A stretch of 64,000 nt of DNA from Actinoallomurus bryophytorum (GTDB taxonomy: Bacteria; Actinomycetota; Actinomycetes; Streptosporangiales; Streptosporangiaceae), in contig NZ_VFOZ01000001.1 of assembly GCF_006716425.1 (NCBI RefSeq), positions 6,820,001-6,884,000 on the forward strand, given 5' to 3'. The notes under the pieces were generated by a model. The model saw only the letters and a program-made list of their open reading frames with translations, ran no database searches and had not been told where the DNA came from. The translations under genes were made by a program, and so were the position numbers. Shown one piece after another: positions 31,641 through 42,639 of this stretch (its first letter is position 1; the number at the start of each line of letters is the position of its first letter).

Positions 31641-33248
31641 ATGAGGATGACCCACAGTTTTCTGCCCATTAACTCCCATACAAGACGAAACGTCGCGACG
31701 GCGGTGACCGCCGGAATCGCGGCGTTGGTGGGCATGACGACGTCGTGTTCGGCCGACTCGACTGCCGGCAAGCCGGTCGCTCAGGTATCACGTCCGGCCT
31801 CGCCCGTCGCGAACACGAACGGGATCGCGTGGGGCGCCTGTCCTGCGCTCGCGAAGGGAGCGACGCGGGACCCGCGCGAACAATGCGGGACGGTGAAGGT
31901 GCCGCTGGACCATCGACATCCGGACGGCAGGAGCATCTCGGTCGCAGTGTCCCGGATCGCCACGGCAAAGCCCGGCAAGCGGCGGGGGGTGCTGCTGTTG
32001 AACCCGGGCGGACCGGCGCTGGAGGGCCTGGACATGCCCGGGCAGATGGCACCCACGTTGCCGGCATCGGTCCTCGACCAGTACGACCTGATCGGGTTCG
32101 ACCCCCGCGGTGTCGGGCACAGCGCGCCGATCAGCTGCCACCTGTCCGACCCCAGCCTGTCGGACCTGTTCCCCTACCCCGCCGCCGATGGCTCGATCAC
32201 GGCCAACGTCACCCTGGCACGCACGACCGCGCAGCAGTGCGCCTCGGCGGTCGGTGCCGACCTGGAGTTCTTCACCACCGCGAACACCGCACGTGACCTG
32301 GACCTGATCCGCCAGGCCCTGGGGGAGAAGAAGGTCTCCTACTGGGGCCAGTCCTACGGCACCTATCTCGGCGCGGTCTATCGCGGGTTGTTCCCCGAAC
32401 ACACCGACCGGATGGTCCTGGAAGGCAACGTCGACCCGAACAAGGTCTGGGCGCGGCAGTCCGCCACCTGGAACACGGGCATGGCCGCCCGGTTCCCCGA
32501 CGCCGCTCGCCTCGCTGCGAGCCACCACGACACCATCGGACTCGGTACCGACGTCGCGAAGGTCACCAAGGCTTACGTGGCTCTGGCCGACCGTCTCGAT
32601 CGCACGCCCGCCCCGGCGCCGGGCACGAAGCTGTCCCTGAACGGGGTGATGTTCCGTCAGGTCACCTATGGGCTGTTGCTGCACAACGAGACGCTTCCCA
32701 CTCTGATCCAGTTCTGGAAGGCCGCGGCCGACCTGGCCGCGGGCAAGCCGTCGAGCGAGGACTCGGCCGTGCTGGGGCAGGTGTTCGCGGACGGCCCGCC
32801 CGAGCCCGGCGTGCCCGCGGACAACCAGGCCAGCATGTTCCTGGCCCTCACCTGCGGAGACGTCGCATGGTCGCATGACGTGGCCAAGTACGCCGCCGCC
32901 ACCGCCGCCGACCGTAAGGCGTGGCCACTGACCGCCGGCATGCCGGGGAACATCTGGCCGTGCGCGTTCTGGCACGCCCCGCTCGAGGCGCCGGTGAAGG
33001 TCACGTCCCAAGGCGCCCGCGACGTCCTGCTCCTGCAGAACCGCCGCGACAACGCCACCCCGTGGGAGACCGGCCGCGGCCTGCGCCGGACGCTGGGCTC
33101 CCGCGCCGGCTTCGTCGGCGTCGACAACGGCGGCCACTACGTCTACCACGCGGGCTCGACGTGCGCCGACACCACCACCGTCGCGTTTCTCACGGACGGG
33201 AAGCTCCCGGCCAAAGACCTCCACTGCACCGCCGAACCGCAGCACTGA
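31641..33248 (+). CDS. Exported S33 peptidase (tripeptidyl-aminopeptidase-like alpha/beta hydrolase)
   Basis: A 535-aa secreted hydrolase. ATG 31641 follows GGAAGG at 7 bases. An export signal (TRRNVATAVTAGIAALVGM) ends at a possible lipobox, TTSC, and is followed by a Ser/Pro-rich linker. The catalytic domain shows the oxyanion LLNPGGPA, nucleophile GQSYGTYLG (Ser about 240), Asp in NRRDNATP and His in NGGHYVYH, with the C-terminal TAP_C region. Family members release N-terminal tripeptides or dipeptides from extracellular proteins. The two-component system is divergent from it; the 270-bp gap between them shows no other gene. A strong hairpin follows. Confidence 0.9.
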   Translation: MRMTHSFLPINSHTRRNVATAVTAGIAALVGMTTSCSADSTAGKPVAQVSRPASPVANTNGIAWGACPALAKGATRDPREQCGTVKVPLDHRHPDGRSISVAVSRIATAKPGKRRGVLLLNPGGPALEGLDMPGQMAPTLPASVLDQYDLIGFDPRGVGHSAPISCHLSDPSLSDLFPYPAADGSITANVTLARTTAQQCASAVGADLEFFTTANTARDLDLIRQALGEKKVSYWGQSYGTYLGAVYRGLFPEHTDRMVLEGNVDPNKVWARQSATWNTGMAARFPDAARLAASHHDTIGLGTDVAKVTKAYVALADRLDRTPAPAPGTKLSLNGVMFRQVTYGLLLHNETLPTLIQFWKAAADLAAGKPSSEDSAVLGQVFADGPPEPGVPADNQASMFLALTCGDVAWSHDVAKYAAATAADRKAWPLTAGMPGNIWPCAFWHAPLEAPVKVTSQGARDVLLLQNRRDNATPWETGRGLRRTLGSRAGFVGVDNGGHYVYHAGSTCADTTTVAFLTDGKLPAKDLHCTAEPQH

Positions 33249-33256
33249 GGGCCGCG

Positions 33257-33288
33257 GATGGGGACCCCGAGGTTCCGGGGTCCCCATC
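33257..33288. terminator. Bidirectional terminator between peptidase and AraC genes
   Basis: A perfect 12-bp stem (GATGGGGACCCC / GGGGTCCCCATC) with an 8-base loop lies 8 bp after the peptidase stop and 10 bp before the end of the convergent AraC gene. Confidence 0.8.
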
Positions 33289-33298
33289 GCCCGTCGCC

Positions 33299-34180
33299 TC
33301 ATGACCGCTCATCGGGCGGAGCAGGTGGTTCGCCCCGCGCGGTGACCGTGTGGGCATCCGCACGGAAGCGGGCCGGGTTGGTCGAGGTCACGGCGCGGAA
33401 CGCGCGGCCGAAGGAGGAGACGGAACGGTAGCCGACCGCGTCGGCGACCGCGCTGACGGAACGATGGCCGGAGGCGAGCAGGTCCGCCGCGATCATCATC
33501 CGCAGCCGGGTCACGAACTGGCCGGCGGTCATTCCCGTCGCCTGGGTGAAGTGACGGATGAACGTGGTCCGCGACATGGCGGCGCGGGCGGCGAACGAGG
33601 TGATGCCCCAGTCCCGTCCCGGCTCGCGCAGCACGGCGTCGATCACGCAGAGGACGGCGGCGTCGTCGGCGCCGGTCCACGGCACGTCTCCGGACGCTCG
33701 CTGCTCCGGCGAACCGCGGAGCACCATGGCCAGCAGCGCGTCGCACAGCGAGGAGACGACGGCCGCGGCGCCAGGACCGCCGGCGTTCGCCTCGCGGCGG
33801 ATCAGCGCGCTCAGCGCCCGGATGGGTTCGTGTCCGCCCGCGCCCAGTGAGACGTGGAGGGCCTCGGGCAGCATCCGGAACAGCAGGTCGCCGGCGCCCG
33901 GAGTGATGCGGTAGTACCCGCACAGCAGGTCGACCTCGGGTTCCGCGCCACGGGAGCGCCGGATCGGAAACGCCGCCCCCGGTTCCTCGACGATCTCGAT
34001 CGGCCCGTCGCCGCGATCGGCGGATATCCGGTGCGCCACCCCTCGGGGGAAGACCAGCACGTCCCCGGCCCGCAGGTGGATCGTCCGGCCGGCGAACTCG
34101 GCCGCGCACCGGCCCGCGAGCAGGATGTGGAACGGCACCTCGCCGGACCGGCTGACGGGATTGTCCAGGACGAACCGTTG
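33299..34180 (-). pseudogene. AraC-family regulator lacking its N-terminus
   Basis: The readable protein (about 290 residues) has a cupin ligand domain (VPFHILLAGRCAAEFAGRTI, LVFPRGVAHRISADRGDGPIE) and a complete AraC DNA-binding domain (ITSFAARAAMSRTTFIRHFTQATGMTAGQFVTRLRM...SVSAVADAVGYRSVSSFGRAFRAVTSTNPARFR). Upstream of about 34180 homology stops: the frame runs on without a start codon into DNA that encodes, on the other strand, the tail of a different AraC protein. The first 25-30 residues and the start seem lost. The DNA-binding half could still be made from an internal start, so some activity is possible. Confidence 0.6.
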
Positions 34181-34300
34181 GTGAAGACCGTGGCTTCGAC
34201 CGCCCACCGATGGGGCTTCACCCACCTGGGCCGGTTCGCGGCGGAGTACCAGACCGCCTACGACGAACTCCCGAGCACAACCCTCCGCGCCGTGCGCTAG
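34181..34300 (+). pseudogene. C-terminal fragment of another AraC-family regulator
   Basis: The plus strand reads KTVASTAHRWGFTHLGRFAA and ends ELPSTTLRAVR-stop, matching the last recognition helix of AraC proteins (consensus like VA-RWGF-H-GRFA--YR--YGELPS-TLR). About 39 codons remain. It abuts the truncated, opposite AraC gene at about 34180, indicating a rearrangement joint. Confidence 0.6.
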
Positions 34301-34311
34301 ATCCCATCGGC

Positions 34312-35562
34312 TCAGTCGGTCCGCTTCGGGATCAGCACGTACGTGGCCAGCGCGGACGCCATCGATGCGATGGCTGCCACCGCGAACGCGGCGGGCAGTG
34401 ACTGGGTGACGATCAGTCCGCCGATGGCCGACCCGATGGGCAGTCCGGCCATGTTCAGGCTGAACGACACCGCGAGGATGCGCCCCAGCCAACCGGGGTC
34501 GGCACGGCGCTGCCGCAGGGTGAGCACTCCGACGTCGATCGGGCCTTCGAGGAGGCCGACCAGCGCGAGACCCACCCCCAGGCCGGCGAGACCGTACACC
34601 GTGCTCACCGGGAAGATCACCACACCGGTGGCCAGCGCGCTCACGGCGATCACGGTGCGCTCGCGGCCCAGGGTTCGTATGTGGCCCGCGGCCATGGCGC
34701 CGGCCACGCCGGCCAGCCCGGCGACCGCCCACAGCAGGCCGGTCAGCGAGCCGGCGGACGCGCCGCCGGCCGGATGCCTGACGACGCTGACGGGAACGGC
34801 GACGACGAGCACTCCCCAGCTCATCTGGTAGAGCGAGTAGGCGACGGCCAGGCCCCGCAGCGTACGGTGGCGGACCAGGTACCCGAGCCCGACCGCCGCC
34901 TCGCGCAACAGCGCTCGGGGCGGGCCGGGCCGGGCCGGCGCCGCGGTCGAGCTGAGGCTCCCCATCGCGATGAGGCTCAGCGCACCGACCCCGTACAGCG
35001 CGGCGATGACCACCATGGTCGAGTCCGCTCCGGTGAAGGCGAACAGCGGTCCGACGAGGAACGGCCCGAGCACGTTGACCAGTGCGTAGCTACCGGTGTC
35101 GAGCGCGTTGGCCTGGTCGAGGGCGTTCTCAGGAACCAGCCGCGGGATGAGGGCGCGGATGCCGGCCGCGCTCAACGGGCTGGTGAGGGAGTACGCGGCC
35201 GCCAGGATCAGCAACAGCGGTGCACTGCTCACTCCGGTCCGGCTCGTGATGACCAACGCGACGAGCAGCACCGCGCTCGCCGCCAGGTCGATCGTGATCG
35301 CCACCGCCTCACCGGTACGGTCGAGCAGCGCTCCCGCGATGGGGCTGATGACGAAGCCAGGGGCGATCGAGGCGAAGGCCACCCAACCGGCCAGTGCCAC
35401 GGAGCCGAAGTGTGTAAGGACGTACAGGACGATCGCGAGCCCGAACATCCGCCCGGCCAGCCGCGAGAGGCAGGCCGACAGCAGCAGGCCCGGTACACGC
35501 GGGACGCCGATGACCTCCCGGTACGTGAGACGGGCCTCCGTCAATGACGCGGCGTCTTTCAA
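34312..35562 (-). CDS. MFS transporter, probable exporter of the NRPS product
   Basis: A 416-aa major facilitator protein of the MFS_3/enterobactin-exporter-like type with about 12 hydrophobic segments, including the loop GALLDRTGEAV between helices 2 and 3. A TTG start at 35562 overlaps the stop of the upstream aminotransferase gene (TTGA), so translation is coupled; a TTG 19 bases further in is an alternative. It is the last gene of mbtH-NRPS-aminotransferase-MFS. Self-resistance or secretion of the dipeptide product is the natural inference. Confidence 0.85.
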   Translation of the reverse strand: MKDAASLTEARLTYREVIGVPRVPGLLLSACLSRLAGRMFGLAIVLYVLTHFGSVALAGWVAFASIAPGFVISPIAGALLDRTGEAVAITIDLAASAVLLVALVITSRTGVSSAPLLLILAAAYSLTSPLSAAGIRALIPRLVPENALDQANALDTGSYALVNVLGPFLVGPLFAFTGADSTMVVIAALYGVGALSLIAMGSLSSTAAPARPGPPRALLREAAVGLGYLVRHRTLRGLAVAYSLYQMSWGVLVVAVPVSVVRHPAGGASAGSLTGLLWAVAGLAGVAGAMAAGHIRTLGRERTVIAVSALATGVVIFPVSTVYGLAGLGVGLALVGLLEGPIDVGVLTLRQRRADPGWLGRILAVSFSLNMAGLPIGSAIGGLIVTQSLPAAFAVAAIASMASALATYVLIPKRTD

Positions 35563-36893
35563 CCCGCCTCATCCGTCAGTGCGGCGAGAGCGTCGCGCAG
35601 GAGCGCGAGTTGCCCGGCCACGTGGGGCAGACGCGTCGGATCCGCGGCCCGCAGAGAGTCCCACTGCTCGTCCGCGGTGCGTCCATAGAGTTGGCTGGTC
35701 GCGGCGCGAAAGCGCAGGCTGCCCGGCTCGTCTCCGAAGTGGTGCCCCCCCAGAACGGCGATTCCCCAGCGATCGAGAAGGCAGGACTGGAGCGACGACG
35801 CGTTGACGATGCCCTTGGCCGCGAGGATCGCGCGAGCCGGTTCGAGGTCCGGATAGACATAGAAACCGCCCTGGGGCGGGTTGCACCGAGCCCCCGCCGC
35901 GATGACCACACGGTGTACGGCGACGGCCACCGCTCCGTGCAGGCGGGCGCTGGATTCCAGGTGGTCGACGATTTCCGGTGGCTCGTCCAGCGCATAGGCC
36001 GCGACCTCCTGCATGGGCGCGGCGACCGTCGACCACACCTCACTGCCGATCGCGAGCACCTTCGCGCGAAGACGGTGTCCCCACTCGCCCGCCGGAAACC
36101 GTGCGAGCCCGATGCGCCAGCCGCCGAGCGCGAGGTTCTTACTCAACCCGGTCACGACGATCGTCCGATCGGGAAGCACCTCGGCCGCGCTGAGATACGG
36201 GAGCGCCGGGTCGTGCCTGATGTCCCGGTAGATCTCGTCGGAGAGGACGACCAGGCCCTCGGCCTCCGCCACCTGGCAGACGCGGCGCACCGTCTCGGGT
36301 GCGGCCATCGTGCCGGTCGGGTTGTCCGGCACGGTCAGGATGACGATCCTGGGGTCATGGCCCCTCCGGCGAGCCTCGAGGATGTTCTCACGGAGGACCA
36401 GGGGGTCGGGAACGCCGCCGCATTCGGCCGGCACGGGCACGCGTGTCACCCGGCGTCCGGCCAACAGCGTCTGCGCCGCATAGCTGACCCAGCACGGCCG
36501 CGGCAGGACCACGTCACCGGGCAGCGCGGCGATCAGCGCGAACAGTGCGGCCTTGCTTCCGGGCGCGAGCGCGATCTGGTCCGGTGCGGTGGGCAACCGG
36601 CGGCGGGTGAAGTATCCGGCGGCCGCTCGCAGGACGGTCTCCCCGCCGGCGACGGGCCCGTAGGAATGGGCCGGTGCCGCGTCGGCCAGCCGTTCGATCA
36701 GGGCCGGGTGCACCGGAAGCCGTGACTCCCCGAGCCCGAGGTGCACCACGCGTTCCCCGGCGGCGATCCGGTGGGACAGGTGCTGGTCGAGCGCGAGGTT
36801 GGGCGACACCCCCTGAGGCAGGACCATCCCGGGGGCCCGCCGGTACGCAGGGCCGTCTCGCCATGGTGGCATGCAGGTATCGGTGATCGACAT
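35559..36893 (-). CDS. Class I/II PLP-dependent aminotransferase
   Basis: A 444-aa fold-type I aminotransferase. It has the substrate/PLP motifs GLGESRLPVHPALIE, SYGPVAGGETVLRAA, ALAPGSKAALFAL, VPDNPTGT (Asn that contacts PLP), SDEIYRDI (Asp and Tyr) and the Schiff-base Lys in TGLSKNLALGGWRIG (about residue 250). It starts 19 bp after the NRPS stop and overlaps the MFS gene. It may provide an unusual amino acid or act on the released product. The exact amino donor and acceptor are not deducible. A catabolic role is less likely given the tight operon. Confidence 0.88.
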   Translation of the reverse strand: MSITDTCMPPWRDGPAYRRAPGMVLPQGVSPNLALDQHLSHRIAAGERVVHLGLGESRLPVHPALIERLADAAPAHSYGPVAGGETVLRAAAGYFTRRRLPTAPDQIALAPGSKAALFALIAALPGDVVLPRPCWVSYAAQTLLAGRRVTRVPVPAECGGVPDPLVLRENILEARRRGHDPRIVILTVPDNPTGTMAAPETVRRVCQVAEAEGLVVLSDEIYRDIRHDPALPYLSAAEVLPDRTIVVTGLSKNLALGGWRIGLARFPAGEWGHRLRAKVLAIGSEVWSTVAAPMQEVAAYALDEPPEIVDHLESSARLHGAVAVAVHRVVIAAGARCNPPQGGFYVYPDLEPARAILAAKGIVNASSLQSCLLDRWGIAVLGGHHFGDEPGSLRFRAATSQLYGRTADEQWDSLRAADPTRLPHVAGQLALLRDALAALTDEAG

Positions 36894-36912
36894 GAGTTTC
36901 TTGTCCTAGGTG

Positions 36913-39900
36913 TCAGCGGCCGAGGTGCCGAGCGAGAACACTTCCGATTTCCCGTAGTGGGCCGGGGTCCGTCATCGACGCATGACGAGCGTTGACGTCG
37001 TGCCGGATGACCTCTCCGGTGATGTACGGTCGCGTCGCCGCGACCCGCCGCTCCTGTTCCCCGTCGAGCTTTGCGACGAAGAGCAGAGCGTCGCCCTGGA
37101 AGGGGCGGGGAACATGGTCGAACGCCCTACGCGACAGGTTGATGTACGTGTCGAGAATCGCCTGAGCGGTGGGTCTGTCGAAATGCGTCAGCGAGCCGCC
37201 GGTGGCCGCCAGAATCGCGTCGCGGTCGAGCTCCGTACCGGCGATGCCGAACTGGTCGGCGAACTGGGCGAGGATCTCCTCCTCGCTCCTCGCTCTTTCC
37301 GGCCGGTACCCGGGATAGGCGTCGAGGAGCCCGAGCAGAGAGACGTGCTCGCCGAGATCCTGAAGTTCGGCCGCGATCTCGTGGACGAGCAGGCCACCGA
37401 TCGACCAGCCGAGCAGGGCGTACGGACCGGTCGGCTGGATCGCGCGGATCTGCTCCAGGTGCTCTGCCGCCAGTCGCCTCACCGAGAGGGCCGGTCGTCC
37501 GGGGCATGTCACGCTGGGAGCCTGGAGCCCGATGATGGGCTGGTCGGCGCCGAGGTGCTGGATGAGCCCCGCGTAGCTCCAGCTGAGGCCGCCGGCCGGA
37601 TGCACGCAGAAGAGCGGCGGCCGGATGCCGCGTGACCGCAGCGGGAGGACGACGCTAAGTGCGTCCTTCGGTCCGGTGCCTTCGAGGTTGCGGGCGAGGC
37701 CGGCGATGGTGGGGGTTTCGAAGAGCGCGCGGATCGGGAGTTCGACGCCGAGTGTGGTGCGGATCCGGCTGATGAGGCGCGTGGCCAGGAGTGAGTGGCC
37801 GCCGAGGTCGAAGAAGTCGTCGTCGATGCCGATGCGGTCGAGGTGGAGTGTCTCGGCGAAGAGATGGGCGAGGGTTTCCTCGTGCGGGGTGCGTGAGTGC
37901 CGGTCGGTGGTGACGAATTCGGGTGCGGGGAGGGCCTCGCGGTCGATTTTTCCGTTGGGGGTCAGCGGAAAGGCGTCGAGGACGACGATGGCGGCGGGCG
38001 TCATGTAGTCGGGGAGTATCTGGGCGAGGTTCTGCCGTAGCCGGGCCGGGTCGGTGGTCTCGTCGGTGACGACGTAGGCGGTGAGTCGCTGGTCGCCGGG
38101 GTGGTCCTCGCGGACGGCGATCGCGGCCTGGGCGACACCGGGTTGAGCGGTGAGCGCGGTCTGGATCTCGCCGAGTTCGATGCGGTAGCCGCGGACCTTG
38201 ACCTGGTGGTCGGTGCGTCCGATGAACTCCAGGTTCCCGCCGGCGTTCCAGCGGGCGAGGTCGCCGGTGCGGTACATGCGTTCGCCGCTCCCGCCGTAGG
38301 GGCAGGCGAGGAATCGTTCGGCGGTCAGCGCGGGGCGGTCGAGGTAGCCGCGGGCGAGTCCGGCGCCGGCGATGTAGAGCTCACCGGACACACCGGGCGG
38401 CACGGGCCGCAGGCGATCGTCCAGCACGTACACACGCGTGTTGTCCAGCGGCCGCCCGATGGGGAGCGCACTTCGCAGGTCGTCGCGATGACGTACGTAG
38501 AAGCGCGTGGCGAACGCCGTGATCTCCGTGGGCCCGTACACGTCGACGACCACTGTCCCCGGACACGCGTCCATCACCCGGCGGACGGTGGGCGGTGGCA
38601 CGACGTCGCCGCCGATCCACGCCTCCCGTACGCCGGCGAGACATTCGGGACGCTCCGCCATGAGCATGAACAGCCCGGCGGTCAGCCACAGGGCGGTCAC
38701 CTGGTGCCGCCGGACCACGCGCGCCAGCGTCGCCGGCTCCAGGTCACCCGGAGGTGCCACGACGACCTGACCGCCCGACAGCAGGGGAACCCACAGCTCA
38801 TAGGTCGAGGCGTCGAAGTTGGGCGGGGAATGCAGCAGGATCCGCTCGTGGGCTCCGTTGCGCCAGCACCGGTCGGCGGCCAGCGCGACCACGTCGGCAT
38901 GCGTCGCCGCGACCCCCTTCGGCGCACCCGTCGACCCCGAGGTGAACACCACGTAGGCGAGCTGGTCGCCATGGACCGGGACGCGAGGGTCGGCGCCGGA
39001 CTCCGCGCGTTCGTCGTCGACCACGACCACGTCGGCGCGATCGGACGGTACGCGCGCGATCGTGGCCCGGTCGGTCACCAGCAACCGCGCGTCGGTCTGC
39101 TCGATGACCAGCCGCATTCGGGCTTCCGGATACCGCAGATCGACCGGGAGGTAGGCGGCGCCGGTCTTCGTGACGGCGAGTACGGCGATGACGAGCCGGA
39201 CCGAACGCGGGAGTGCGAGGGCGACGATTTTTTCGGGCCCCGCGCCGCGTTCGATGAGGTGGTGGGCGAGCCGGTTGGCGTGGGCGTTGAGCTCGGCATA
39301 CGTCAGAGTGGTGTCGTCGGAGACGACGGCGGGGGCGTCCGGCGTACGGGCGACCTGGGCTTCGAACAGTTCCGGGAGAGCGGTGTCCGCGACGGGCCGG
39401 GTGGTGTCGTTCCACTCGTGAAGGAGCCGGTGGCGTTCGGACGGGGTCAGGATGTCGAGGTCGCCGATCGGTACGTCGGAGTCGGAGGCGATCTGTTCCA
39501 GTATTCGCTCCAGCCGCTGGGCCATGGCCTCGACGGTGTGGCGGTCGAACAGGTCGGTGGCGTATTCGAAGGCGCCGCTGATCCCGGACGGAGTGCCGTC
39601 AGGACCGGGTCCTTCGGCGAGATTGAGGAACAGGTCGAACTTCGCGATGCCCATGTCGACCCGCTGCTCGGTGATGCTGAGACCGGGCAGCTCGAAGTGC
39701 GCGGTCGCGTTGTTGTCGAGGGCGAACATCACCTGGAACAGCGGGTTGTAGGCGGTCGACCGGGCCGGGCTGATCGCTTCGATGAGCTGTTCGAGGGGGA
39801 GGTCCTGGTTCTGGTACGCGCGGAGGGTGGTCTCACGGGTCTGCCGGATGAGCTGAGCGAAGGTGGGGTTCCCGGCGGTGCCGGTGCGCAGGACCAGCGT

Positions 39901-42639
39901 GTTGACGAAGAACCCGATGAGGGGATCAAGAGCGTCGTCGGTGCGTCCGGCGATGGGAACGCCGACGGGGATGTCGGTTCCCGCGCCCAGGCGGGTGAGC
40001 AGTGTGGCGTAGGCGGCGTGCAGGACCATGAACAGAGTGGCGTTGTTGCGCTGCGCCAGCCTGAGGAGCCGGTCGTGCAGGTGGGCTGAGATGTCGAAGG
40101 GGACGGTGGCGCCGCGGTGGGTCGCGACGGAAGGGCGCGGGTGGTCGGTGGGCAGCTGGAGCTGGTCGGGGATTTCGTGGAAGGCGGTCGTCCAGTAACC
40201 GAGTTGTTCGCTGAGGACGCTGTCCGGGTCGGTTCGGCTGCCGAGGAGCTCGCGCTGCCAGAGGGCGTAGTCGGCATACTGGACCGGGAGCGGGGTCCAC
40301 TGGGGCGGCCGGCCCGTACGGCGTGCCTGGTAGGCGGTGGCGAGGTCATGGGTGAGCGGGGTCATCGACCAGCCGTCGGCGGCGATGTGGTGGAGCACGA
40401 GCAGCAGGACGTGCCGTGGCTCGTGGCCGGCGGCGAGCGTCAGCAGGTGAGCACGCAGCGGCGGCTCGCGGGTCAGGTCGAAGCCCGGTGCGGCGGCCTC
40501 GGTCAGCGCCTCGGGCAGCCCGGCCTCGGTGACGTGAACGCCGTGCAGCCGAGGGCGGGCCGCCTGCGGGGGGAGGACGACCTGGCGCGGGGCGCCGCCC
40601 GTTTCGGGGAACACGGTGCGCAGGGTCTCGTGCCGTCCGGTCACGTCGGCCAGTGCCGCGGCGAGCGCGCCGGTATCGAGTTCGCCGCTGAGTCGTAGCG
40701 CGACCGGCATGTTGTACGTGGCGCTCGGCCCCTCGAGCCGATTGAGGAACCAAAGCCGCTGTTGCGAAGAGGACAGCGGAATGACGTCCGGCCGGCTGCC
40801 GGCGGTCAGGACGGGACGGGCATTGCCGGCGTACGCGAGGTCGCGGGCGAGGCCGGCGACGGTGGGGGTCTCGAACAGCGCGCGTATCGGGACTTCGATA
40901 CCGAGTGTGGTGCGGATCCGGCTGATGAGGCGCGTGGCCAGGAGTGAATGACCACCCAGGTCGAAGAAGCCGTCGTCGATGCCGACGCGGTCCAGGTGGA
41001 GTGTCTCGGCGAACAGGCGGGCGAGGATCTCTTCGTGCGGAGTACGTGAGGAGCGGTCCGTGGTGGCGTAACCGGGTGCGGGAAGCGCCGCGCGGTCGAG
41101 CTTTCCGTTCGGAGTGAGCGGAAGGGCGTCCAGGACAACGATGGCGGCGGGGGTCATGTGGTCCGGGAGCGTCCGGGCGAGGGTTCGGCGCAGCCGGGCC
41201 GGATCGGTGGTCTCGTCGGTGACGACGTAACCGATGAGTTGCCGGTCGCCGGGGTGGTCTTCGCGGACGGTGACCGCGGCTTGGGTGATGCCGCGCTGGG
41301 CGGTGAGCGCGGCTTGGATCTCGCGGAGCTCGACGCGGTAGCCCCGGATCTTGACCTGGTCGTCCGTGCGTCCGATGAATTCCAGGTTCCCGCCGGCGTT
41401 CCAGCGGGCGACGTCGCCGGTACGGTACATGCGCTCACCGGGGCCCTCGTACGGGCAGGCGAGGAACCGCTCGGCGGTGACCGCGGGGCGGCCGAGGTAT
41501 CCGCGCGCGAGTCCGGCGCCGGCGACGTAGAGCTCACCGGCCACGCCGGGCGGCACGAGCCGCAGACGATCGTCCAGCACGTACACATGCGTGTCCCGGA
41601 TGGGTCGGCCGATCGGCACGCGGGGACCGTCGCTGGGAGTGCACTTCCACGAAGTGACGTCCACCACCGTCTCGGTCAGGCCGTACAGGTGGTGGAGGTC
41701 GGCATCCGAGACGGCGCGGAACCGTTCCGCGAGCCCGCCCGGCAGGGTCTCGCCGCCGCACAGGACGCGACGGAGGCTGGTGCATCCGGCGATCTCGGGC
41801 GTCCGGACGAAGGCGTCCAGCATGGACGGGACGAAGTGGGCCGTCGTCACGTGCTCCCGCCGGATGAGGGACGTCAGGTAGGCGGGGTCCCGGTGTCCTC
41901 CGGGTTCGGCGACCACCAGAACCGCGCCGGCCACCAGCGGCCAGAACACCTCCCAGACCGCCACGTCCACACTGACGGAGGCCTTGTGCAGGACGCGATC
42001 GCTGGACCGAAGCGCGTACTCGCCCTGCATCCACGACAGCCGGCTCACGATCGCGTCGTGCGGCACCATGACGCCCTTGGGCCGCCCGGTCGAGCCGGAG
42101 GTGTACACGACGTACGCCGGGTGCTGAGGTGACAACGGCCGGCCACGCTGGGCGACATTCGTCGGCGGGCAGGCGTCCAGCGCCCGGACGACGTCGGGGT
42201 CGTCGAGGAGCAGGCACGGCGTCTCCGCGGGCCCGCCGGCGGCGTCCTTCATGCTGAGGAGCAGCGTGCAGGTGCCGCGGAGCATCTGTTCGATGCGGTG
42301 GGGCGGGTACTGGAGGTCGACGGGGAGGTACGCGGCGCCGGTCTTCGCGACGGCGAGTACGGCGGTGACGAGCTCGACCGAACGCGGGAGCGCGAGGGCG
42401 ACGATCTTTTCGGGCCCCGCGCCGAGTCCGATGAGATGGTGCGCGAGCCGGTTGGCGCGGGCGTTGAGCTCGGCGTAGGTCAGGGTGGTGTCACCGAAGA
42501 CGACGGCGGGGGCGTCCGGCGCGGCGCCGACCTGCCGCTCGAACAACCCGGGCAGCGTGCCGTCGGCCCGGAGACGGACGGCATCGCCGCTGTCATCGCG
42601 TTCCCCCGGGACGGCGCGCCGGTTTCCTCCGGCGGTCAC
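36913..42639 (-). CDS. Two-module non-ribosomal peptide synthetase (A-PCP-C-A-PCP-TE)
   Basis: 1908 aa. Domains in order: A1 (about 30-530; [12 protein letters not shown] near 180), PCP1 (GGHSLLAT Ser near 565), C (about 610-1060; HHIAADGWS near 750), A2 (about 1090-1560; [12 protein letters not shown] near 1234), PCP2 (Ser near 1614) and thioesterase (about 1660-1908; GWSIGG near 1742). There is no starter condensation, epimerisation or methylation domain, so a linear dipeptide or a cyclised form (such as a diketopiperazine) is expected. Hand-aligned specificity residues are A1 D-V-W-H-L-G-L-V-D-K, near the serine code, and A2 D-A-Y-W-W-G-V-A-F-K, nearest to valine-type codes; both are tentative. 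A GTG start overlaps the MbtH stop. Confidence 0.93.
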   Translation of the reverse strand: MTAGGNRRAVPGERDDSGDAVRLRADGTLPGLFERQVGAAPDAPAVVFGDTTLTYAELNARANRLAHHLIGLGAGPEKIVALALPRSVELVTAVLAVAKTGAAYLPVDLQYPPHRIEQMLRGTCTLLLSMKDAAGGPAETPCLLLDDPDVVRALDACPPTNVAQRGRPLSPQHPAYVVYTSGSTGRPKGVMVPHDAIVSRLSWMQGEYALRSSDRVLHKASVSVDVAVWEVFWPLVAGAVLVVAEPGGHRDPAYLTSLIRREHVTTAHFVPSMLDAFVRTPEIAGCTSLRRVLCGGETLPGGLAERFRAVSDADLHHLYGLTETVVDVTSWKCTPSDGPRVPIGRPIRDTHVYVLDDRLRLVPPGVAGELYVAGAGLARGYLGRPAVTAERFLACPYEGPGERMYRTGDVARWNAGGNLEFIGRTDDQVKIRGYRVELREIQAALTAQRGITQAAVTVREDHPGDRQLIGYVVTDETTDPARLRRTLARTLPDHMTPAAIVVLDALPLTPNGKLDRAALPAPGYATTDRSSRTPHEEILARLFAETLHLDRVGIDDGFFDLGGHSLLATRLISRIRTTLGIEVPIRALFETPTVAGLARDLAYAGNARPVLTAGSRPDVIPLSSSQQRLWFLNRLEGPSATYNMPVALRLSGELDTGALAAALADVTGRHETLRTVFPETGGAPRQVVLPPQAARPRLHGVHVTEAGLPEALTEAAAPGFDLTREPPLRAHLLTLAAGHEPRHVLLLVLHHIAADGWSMTPLTHDLATAYQARRTGRPPQWTPLPVQYADYALWQRELLGSRTDPDSVLSEQLGYWTTAFHEIPDQLQLPTDHPRPSVATHRGATVPFDISAHLHDRLLRLAQRNNATLFMVLHAAYATLLTRLGAGTDIPVGVPIAGRTDDALDPLIGFFVNTLVLRTGTAGNPTFAQLIRQTRETTLRAYQNQDLPLEQLIEAISPARSTAYNPLFQVMFALDNNATAHFELPGLSITEQRVDMGIAKFDLFLNLAEGPGPDGTPSGISGAFEYATDLFDRHTVEAMAQRLERILEQIASDSDVPIGDLDILTPSERHRLLHEWNDTTRPVADTALPELFEAQVARTPDAPAVVSDDTTLTYAELNAHANRLAHHLIERGAGPEKIVALALPRSVRLVIAVLAVTKTGAAYLPVDLRYPEARMRLVIEQTDARLLVTDRATIARVPSDRADVVVVDDERAESGADPRVPVHGDQLAYVVFTSGSTGAPKGVAATHADVVALAADRCWRNGAHERILLHSPPNFDASTYELWVPLLSGGQVVVAPPGDLEPATLARVVRRHQVTALWLTAGLFMLMAERPECLAGVREAWIGGDVVPPPTVRRVMDACPGTVVVDVYGPTEITAFATRFYVRHRDDLRSALPIGRPLDNTRVYVLDDRLRPVPPGVSGELYIAGAGLARGYLDRPALTAERFLACPYGGSGERMYRTGDLARWNAGGNLEFIGRTDHQVKVRGYRIELGEIQTALTAQPGVAQAAIAVREDHPGDQRLTAYVVTDETTDPARLRQNLAQILPDYMTPAAIVVLDAFPLTPNGKIDREALPAPEFVTTDRHSRTPHEETLAHLFAETLHLDRIGIDDDFFDLGGHSLLATRLISRIRTTLGVELPIRALFETPTIAGLARNLEGTGPKDALSVVLPLRSRGIRPPLFCVHPAGGLSWSYAGLIQHLGADQPIIGLQAPSVTCPGRPALSVRRLAAEHLEQIRAIQPTGPYALLGWSIGGLLVHEIAAELQDLGEHVSLLGLLDAYPGYRPERARSEEEILAQFADQFGIAGTELDRDAILAATGGSLTHFDRPTAQAILDTYINLSRRAFDHVPRPFQGDALLFVAKLDGEQERRVAATRPYITGEVIRHDVNARHASMTDPGPLREIGSVLARHLGR

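Noticed and set aside
38101-40089. A 662-codon plus-strand frame opposite the NRPS
   Set aside because: A shadow of the NRPS coding strand, of the same GC-driven kind; no ribosome site and no domain.
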